A stretch of DNA of 36,606 nucleotides from Polymorphobacter sp. (lineage in GTDB: Bacteria; Pseudomonadota; Alphaproteobacteria; Sphingomonadales; Sphingomonadaceae): assembly GCF_025362435.1 (NCBI RefSeq), contig NZ_JANYGL010000018.1, positions 1-36,606 on the forward strand, read 5' to 3'. The position numbers and the translations under genes were made by a program. Shown piece by piece: positions 32,129 to 36,606 of the stretch. The notes below the pieces were generated by a model that had not been told where the DNA came from, made no database searches, and worked only from the letters and a program-made list of their open reading frames with translations. Positions within the stretch are counted from its first letter, which is position 1; each line of letters begins with the position of its first letter.

Positions 32129-32812
32129 ATGCTCCTCGTCATCCCAGACGTCTTCTCCCCCGAGCAGGTCGCGGCGTGCGTCGCCGACCTGAACGCGGCG
32201 ACATGGGGCGACGGGAGGGTCACCGCCGGGCTGCAATCCGCCCCGGTCAAGGACAACGAGCAACTGTCGGAGACCTCCCCGGTTGCCCGCGCATGGGGCG
32301 ACCGGGTGCTCGACGCGCTCGGCGCGAGCGACCTGTTTGTCGCCGCCGCGCTGCCGCTCCGCACCTTCCCGCCGCTGTTCAACCGCTATGCCGGGGGGCA
32401 GTCGTTCGGCACCCACATCGACAATGCGATCCGCCCGATCCGCGGCACGAGCGTCAAGCTCCGCACCGACCTGTCGGCGACGTTGTTCCTCAATGACCCC
32501 GACAGCTATGACGGCGGCGAGCTGATCATCGAGGACGCCGGCGGCGGCCAGGTCATCAAGCTCCCGGCCGGCAGCATGGTGCTCTACCCCGCGTCGAGCC
32601 TCCACCGCATCGAGCCGGTCACCCGCGGAGTCCGCCTCGCCAGCTTCTTCTGGGTCCAGTCGATGGTTCGCGACGACGGCGCGCGGGCGTTGCTGTTTGA
32701 CCTCGACCGGACGATCCAGCGGCTCGCAGGCCGCGACGGGATCGGCGATGCCGAGGTCGTGGCGCTGACCGGCATCTACCACAATCTCGTCCGGCGCTGG
32801 GCGGAGAGCTAG
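32129..32812 (+). CDS. piuC: Fe(II)/2-oxoglutarate-dependent dioxygenase, PiuC/YbiX type
   Basis: The 227-residue protein has the double-stranded beta-helix with H96-x-D98 (GTHIDNAI) and H159 (SSLHRIEPV) as iron ligands, and R169 ([14 protein letters not shown]) for 2-oxoglutarate. [15 protein letters not shown] and [18 protein letters not shown] are family signatures. It starts 10 bases after the receptor stop and should be cotranscribed. PiuC-type proteins are commonly linked to catecholate siderophore receptors; their exact reaction is not established. The stop is followed at once by repeat copy B. Confidence 0.92.
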   Translation: MLLVIPDVFSPEQVAACVADLNAATWGDGRVTAGLQSAPVKDNEQLSETSPVARAWGDRVLDALGASDLFVAAALPLRTFPPLFNRYAGGQSFGTHIDNAIRPIRGTSVKLRTDLSATLFLNDPDSYDGGELIIEDAGGGQVIKLPAGSMVLYPASSLHRIEPVTRGVRLASFFWVQSMVRDDGARALLFDLDRTIQRLAGRDGIGDAEVVALTGIYHNLVRRWAES

Positions 32813-33045
32813 AGCGTTAAGTTGACAGAGTTGACGTTTCCGACGTCGACGATCTGGCTTCGCGGCGTCCGCAACGCGGGGCACTCCTACCGCTTAAGTT
32901 GACAGAGTTGACGTTTTCGCAACGTGCGGAATCGTCTTTCGCCCGCCCGCGAAGGCGTCGGCCTGCCGTGGCCATTGATGAGAAAGAACACGCGCCGCCC
33001 GGTGCGACAGCGAAAGGCTAGCGCGCGGTCTTGGGTGTAGGACAG
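32811..33045 (-). repeat. dispersed intergenic repeat, copy B
   Basis: This 235-base element is the reverse complement of 14938-15176 over shared blocks. The 22-base AGTTGAC-direct-repeat blocks lie at 32817-32838 and 32894-32915 (77 bases apart), the block containing GAGAAAGAACAC at 32951-33004, and GGGTGTAGGACAG at 33033-33045. It begins at the piuC stop and ends 113 bases before the histidine kinase GTG. Of the 346 bases between these genes, the remainder (33046-33158) is the kinase leader with no further feature I can support. Confidence 0.85.
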
Positions 33046-33158
33046 CAGAAAATCGCCCCCAAGAAAGCGGAGAACGCGGAACGCCTTTAACCATGACGGC
33101 TTTTACAGGTTTCGGAGGCGCCAGCCCGCCGGCTCCGTCGTTTGGAGGAGTAATCAGC

Positions 33159-34550
33159 GTGAGCGGCCCCAACGGAATCGCAAGCGCGAGCTTGTTCGAA
33201 ATCATCGTTGAAAGCGCCACCGGCTTTGCCATCTACACGACCGACGTCCGCGGCGACGTGACGTCGTGGAATGTCGGTGCGGAACGGCTGTTCGGGTTTA
33301 CCGCGAGCGAAATCCTCGGACAAACCGGTGATCAGCTTTTCACGCCCGAGGACCGCGCCATGGACGGTCCCGAGGATGAGCGGATGCGGGCGCGGCGTGA
33401 CGGTCGCGCGGAGGACGACCGCTGGCACCAGCGGAGTGACGGTTCGAAATTCTGGGCTTCGGGGCTGCTGATGCCGCTCAAGAACCCAGCCGACGGCTTC
33501 GTCAAGATTGCTCGTGACCGCACCGAAAATCATCTCGCGATGCAACTGGTCCGCGAGAACGAGGAGCGCTTTCGCGTCCTCGCGACCAGCATTCCGCAGC
33601 TCGTTTTCCGGACCCTCCCGGACGGCGACCGAACCTGGGGCAGCCCGCAGTGGATCGACTTCACCGGGCTAAGCCTCGCCGACAGCGTCGGCTTTGGCTG
33701 GCTCGACGCGATTCATCCCGATGATCTCGAGTTAACCCGCGACGGTTGGCAGGAGGCCCGCGCGAGCGGCGAATATTACGTCGAGCACCGCATCCGCCGG
33801 GCCGCCGACGGCGAGTATCGCTGGCACCAGACGCGTGCGCGTCCAGTCAGCGGATCCGACACCGATGTGTTCGACTGGGTGGGGACGATGACCGACATCG
33901 ATGATTTGCGCAGCCTGAAAGACCGCCAGCAGGTGATGATGGCGGAGCTTCAGCACCGAACCCGCAACCTGCTCGCTGTCGTCCAGTCGATCGCCAGCCA
34001 GACGATCCGCAACAGCACGTCGGTCGAGGCGTTCGGCACCGAGTTCGCCAGTCGCCTGCGCGCGCTATCGCGCGTCCAGAGCATCCTGGCGATCGCGGAT
34101 AGCGGCGAGATCGACCTGCGGATGCTGGTCACAGCCGAACTCGAAGCGCACGCCGAACAAGGCATCGGGGGCGGCAGGATCACCATCGGCGGGCCCGCCG
34201 TGGCGCTGCCGACGATCTCTGCGCAGGCATTCGGCCTGGCTCTCCACGAACTCGCGACCAACGCGGTCAAATACGGCGCCTTGGCCCAGCCCGCCGGAAA
34301 GCTGGGGGTAAGCTGGAGGATCGATAACGAGGATACCAGCCCGTATGTGCGTCTCGAATGGGAGGAATCCGGTGTGGAGATGCCGCCAGCCGATGCTCTG
34401 CCTCGCAAGGGCTATGGCACCGAGTTGATCGAACGCGCCCTCCCCTATCAGCTGCGGGCGAAAACCCGGCTTGAATTTCGTGCCGGCGGCGTTTTCTGCG
34501 CGATCGCGGTCCCGCTTGCGACCGGAGATGGAGCAACCGACCATGCTTGA
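33159..34550 (+). CDS. PAS-PAS HWE-family sensor histidine kinase
   Basis: The 463-residue cytoplasmic kinase has two PAS domains (about 10-125: GFAIYTTDVRGDVTSWNVGAERLFGFT; and about 135-250: LVFRTLPDGDRTWGSPQWIDFTGLS, WLDAIHPDDL, RIRRAADGEYRWHQTRARPV). An HWE kinase core follows: AELQHRTRNLLAVVQSIASQT with phospho-His266, ALHELATNAVKYGAL (N box, about 361-375) and LEWEESG (W-x-E, about 399-405). I choose the GTG at 33159 because GGAGGAG lies 8 bases upstream; the ATG at 33093 has no comparable site. There is no membrane segment. It overlaps the response regulator by 8 bases. The PAS ligand is unknown. Confidence 0.92.
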   Translation: MSGPNGIASASLFEIIVESATGFAIYTTDVRGDVTSWNVGAERLFGFTASEILGQTGDQLFTPEDRAMDGPEDERMRARRDGRAEDDRWHQRSDGSKFWASGLLMPLKNPADGFVKIARDRTENHLAMQLVRENEERFRVLATSIPQLVFRTLPDGDRTWGSPQWIDFTGLSLADSVGFGWLDAIHPDDLELTRDGWQEARASGEYYVEHRIRRAADGEYRWHQTRARPVSGSDTDVFDWVGTMTDIDDLRSLKDRQQVMMAELQHRTRNLLAVVQSIASQTIRNSTSVEAFGTEFASRLRALSRVQSILAIADSGEIDLRMLVTAELEAHAEQGIGGGRITIGGPAVALPTISAQAFGLALHELATNAVKYGALAQPAGKLGVSWRIDNEDTSPYVRLEWEESGVEMPPADALPRKGYGTELIERALPYQLRAKTRLEFRAGGVFCAIAVPLATGDGATDHA

Positions 34551-34908
34551 GCACCCGAGCCTGACAGGCCGGCGCATCCTGATCGTCGAAGACGAGTATC
34601 TCATTGCGATGGACCTCGCGCTGAAGCTCGGCGACATCGGCGCCGATGTCGTCGGCCCGGCGGGGTCGGTAGCCGAAGCCATGGAGTTGGTCGAAAGCAC
34701 CGGGGGTTCACTCGACGGCGCAGTTCTCGACGTGAACCTGCGCGACGAGCGCGTCTACCCAGTTGCCGATGCTCTCGCCGCGCTCGGCGTACGGTTCATC
34801 TTCGCCAGCGGTTATGACGCGGGACTGATGCCACCGGCTTATGCCGAGGTGCCACGCTGTGCCAAGCCCATCGACACCGCGATGATCATCCGCTTCCTGA
34901 GCCAGTAA
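34543..34908 (+). CDS. single-domain response regulator
   Basis: The 121-residue receiver domain has ILIVEDE (acidic E16 and D17), phospho-acceptor D63 (AVLDVNL), S89 (FASGYD) and K108 (CAKP). There is no output domain, so it acts as a phosphorelay partner or competitor of the coupled HWE kinase. The ATG at 34543 overlaps the kinase stop by 8 bases; an ATG at 34528 is also possible. HWE kinase plus stand-alone receiver is a common alphaproteobacterial pair. Confidence 0.93.
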   Translation: MLEHPSLTGRRILIVEDEYLIAMDLALKLGDIGADVVGPAGSVAEAMELVESTGGSLDGAVLDVNLRDERVYPVADALAALGVRFIFASGYDAGLMPPAYAEVPRCAKPIDTAMIIRFLSQ

Positions 34909-34943
34909 CGACCGGCAGGACGGTTCCCCGCCAAGGTCGCCGT

Positions 34944-36311
34944 CTACCGCATCAGCACCAATTCTTCCGCCATCGTCGGGTGCAGCGCGACGGTCTCGTC
35001 GAACTGCGCCTTGGTCAGCTTCGCCTTCACCGCGATCGCCAGCGCCTGCAGGATCTCGGGCGCATCGGGACCTATCATGTGGGCGCCGACCACCACGTCG
35101 GTCGCGCTGTCGACGACGAGCTTGTACAGCGACCGCTCGTTGCGTCCGGCGAGGACGTTGCGCATCGGGCGGAAATCGCTGGTGAAGACCTTGACGGTAC
35201 CGAGCTTGGTCTTCGCCTGCGCCTCGGTCATGCCGACGCTGGCGATCGGCGGGTTCGAGAACACCGCGCTCGGCACGGTGTCGTGGTCGACCGTCCAGAC
35301 CTTGTTGCCGAACACCGAGTCGGCGAAGGCATGGCCCTCGCGGATCGCGACCGGGGTCAGCTGGATGCGGTCGGTGACGTCGCCGACCGCCCAGATGTTG
35401 TCGACGTTGGTCTTGCTGGCGGCGTCGACCGCGATCGCGTGACGCTCGTTGAGCGCGACCCCTGCCCGCTCGAGCCCGAGCCCCTCGATGTTCGGCCGTC
35501 GCCCGATCGCCCACAGCAGCATCTCGGCCTCGACCGGATCGTCGGCGTCGACGAGCGCGCGGACACCGCCGCCGTCGATCTTCTCGAAGCCGCGGACGTC
35601 GCAGTTGAAGACGAAACGAATGCCCTTCGCCATCGAGATGTGGAGCAGCCGGTCGCGCAACGCCTGGTCGTAGCCACGAAGGATGGTGTCGCCGCGATTG
35701 ACCAGCGTCACCTTGACCCCGAGCTCGTGGAAGATCCCGGCGAACTCGTTGGCGATATAGCCGCCACCGGCGATCGCGAGCGACTTCGGCAGGCGGTCGA
35801 GGTGGAAGACCTCGTTCGAGGTGATGCCGAGTTCCGCCCCGGGCAGGTCGGGGACCAGCGGGCGCGCGCCGGTGGCGATCAGGATCTTGTCGGCGGTGAC
35901 GGTGGTCTCGGCGGTCAAGCCGTCGGCGCCGGCCGACAGCTTGATCGTATGCGCGTCGAGCAGCTCGGCGCGGGTGTGGTAGAGCTTGACGTCATGGCTG
36001 GTCAGCGTCTCGGTATAGGCGCCGTTGATCCGATCGACCTCGGCCATGACGTTGTCGCGCAGCGTCGGCCAGTCGAACCCCTTCTCGCCGATCGTCCAGC
36101 CGAAACGGCGCGCGTCGACGAGGTCCTCGGCGAAGTGCGAGCCGTAGACGAGCAGCTTCTTCGGCACGCAGCCGCGGATGACGCAGGTCCCGCCGACGCG
36201 ATACTCCTCGGCGATGGCGACGCGCGCGCCGTGGCCCGCAGCGATCCGCGCGGCGCGAACGCCTCCCGAGCCGGCGCCGATGACGAAGAGATCGTGGTCG
36301 TATGTGGTCAT
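34944..36311 (-). CDS. gor: glutathione-disulfide reductase
   Basis: The 455-residue FAD-dependent pyridine-nucleotide disulfide oxidoreductase reduces GSSG with NADPH. It has FAD motif FVIGAGSGGVRAARIAAGHG (about 9-28), the redox pair C43/C48 in GGTCVIRGCVPKKLL, NADPH site AIAGGGYIANEFAGI and the HPTMAEE end carrying the catalytic His/Glu. The GxGSGGxRAAR and RGCVPKKLLVY combination marks glutathione reductase, not lipoamide dehydrogenase or mercuric reductase. It converges with the response regulator gene, with 35 bases between the stops. There is a GC-rich repeat upstream of its start. Confidence 0.95.
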   Translation of the reverse strand: MTTYDHDLFVIGAGSGGVRAARIAAGHGARVAIAEEYRVGGTCVIRGCVPKKLLVYGSHFAEDLVDARRFGWTIGEKGFDWPTLRDNVMAEVDRINGAYTETLTSHDVKLYHTRAELLDAHTIKLSAGADGLTAETTVTADKILIATGARPLVPDLPGAELGITSNEVFHLDRLPKSLAIAGGGYIANEFAGIFHELGVKVTLVNRGDTILRGYDQALRDRLLHISMAKGIRFVFNCDVRGFEKIDGGGVRALVDADDPVEAEMLLWAIGRRPNIEGLGLERAGVALNERHAIAVDAASKTNVDNIWAVGDVTDRIQLTPVAIREGHAFADSVFGNKVWTVDHDTVPSAVFSNPPIASVGMTEAQAKTKLGTVKVFTSDFRPMRNVLAGRNERSLYKLVVDSATDVVVGAHMIGPDAPEILQALAIAVKAKLTKAQFDETVALHPTMAEELVLMR

Positions 36312-36383
36312 GACGCGGACGTAAGGTGCCGGGGGCTGCTGCGCAAACGGAGAGTGGCGATCAGTGTGATCGGGGGGCTTCTA

Positions 36384-36504
36384 CCCCTCCCCTTCAGGGG
36401 AGGGGCGAGAGACGCGCCTCCTGGCGCGGCCCGGGGGTGGGGCCTTCGGTATTTCAACATCGAGGCACTGCCCCACCCCCAGCCCCTCCCCTGAAGGGGA
36501 GGGG
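36384..36504. repeat. GC-rich palindromic intergenic repeat
   Basis: Two palindromes, CCCCTCCCCTTCAGGGGAGG(GG) (36384-36405) and the same with CCCTGAAGGGG (36483-36504), flank a core with GGGGGTGGGG (36433-36442) and CCCCACCCCC (36471-36480), and an internal stem GCGCC-TCCT-GGCGC (36414-36427). The element can fold on either strand. It lies upstream of gor and downstream of the last partial gene. It is of the REP/MITE-like kind often seen in alphaproteobacterial intergenic DNA. Confidence 0.8.
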
Positions 36505-36526
36505 AGCCAGAAAGAAAAGGGGAGCA

Positions 36527-36606
36527 TTAGAACAGTCTCGCCCCGTTCGGCACCGCTTTGTCGGGGGCAAACAGCACCACCGCGCCCTCCGCATCGGGGA
36601 ACCCCA
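36527..36606 (-). CDS. 3' end of an unidentified gene
   Basis: The minus strand from 36606 reads GFPDAEGAVVLFAPDKAVP then NGARLF and TAA at 36527-36529. Codon use matches the neighbours (strong third-position GC), so this looks like a real C-terminus of a gene that continues beyond the window. I do not recognise the family from 26 residues. Confidence 0.5.
   Translation of the reverse strand, partial: GFPDAEGAVVLFAPDKAVPNGARLF

Noticed and set aside
33078-33105. GGAAC upstream of the histidine kinase as EcfG -35
   Set aside because: No CGTT at 16 or 17 bases; GGCTTT does not fit.
34980-36494. 504-codon open frame antisense to gor
   Set aside because: Composition-driven shadow of gor; no recognisable domain, and it runs through the palindromic repeat.

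Overview
The window is about 36.6 kb of high-GC DNA from an alphaproteobacterium, almost certainly a member of Sphingomonadales. The evidence is a PEPxxWA-type C-terminal sorting signal, a DUF1013/TrcR cell-cycle regulator, a DUF1192 protein, a GGAAC-N16-CGTT (EcfG-type) promoter, a GTTC-N7-GTTC LexA box, and the dense, mostly housekeeping gene order. It looks like ordinary chromosome. The only recognisable transposon is an IS5-family end at base 1.

Layout. 1-1645: IS5-family transposase end, tRNA-Lys, folK, a type-5 uracil-DNA glycosylase and tRNA-Leu. 1820-8180: an rRNA-modification pair (RluB-like and RsmD), a small EF-hand protein, a UvrD/PcrA-type helicase with a LexA box, a GAF-GGDEF diguanylate cyclase translationally coupled to an unknown 79-residue protein, and a DUF4142 protein behind an EcfG-type promoter and ahead of a strong terminator. 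8364-12616 (minus strand): trcR, xseB, ispA, coaD, a periplasmic cyclophilin and queA. 12731-17155: kynureninase, an SDR, a quinone oxidoreductase and three small proteins. 17250-22868: a two-gene acyl-CoA dehydrogenase operon behind a LiuR-like operator, a PEP-CTERM protein behind a sigma-54 promoter, isovaleryl-CoA dehydrogenase overlapping mobA, and a hemerythrin. 22884-27896 (minus): two secreted proteins (one DUF885), a polytopic membrane protein, a PAP2 phosphatase and a DUF6582 protein. 27978-36606: tRNA-Glu, class II DAHP synthase, a Fur-box-controlled TonB receptor with its PiuC-type dioxygenase, a PAS/HWE histidine kinase and response regulator, glutathione reductase, a GC-rich palindromic repeat and the 3' end of an unidentified gene.

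How genes work together. Several modules carry their own visible control signals: iron uptake (receptor plus dioxygenase, Fur-like sites), acyl-CoA or branched-chain catabolism (ACAD pair and isovaleryl-CoA dehydrogenase), SOS repair (helicase), general stress (DUF4142) and exopolysaccharide-linked surface protein export (sigma-54 and PEP-CTERM).

The least explained content is a set of dispersed intergenic repeats. Two copies of about 236 bp (14938-15176 and 32811-33045, opposite orientation) each contain two near-identical AGTTGAC-direct-repeat blocks 76-77 bp apart. A second short family (8311-8339 and 15266-15294) sits in both cases about 25 bp beyond a stop codon. These are the best candidates here for an undescribed element. 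I saw no CRISPR array, prophage, toxin-antitoxin pair or defence island.
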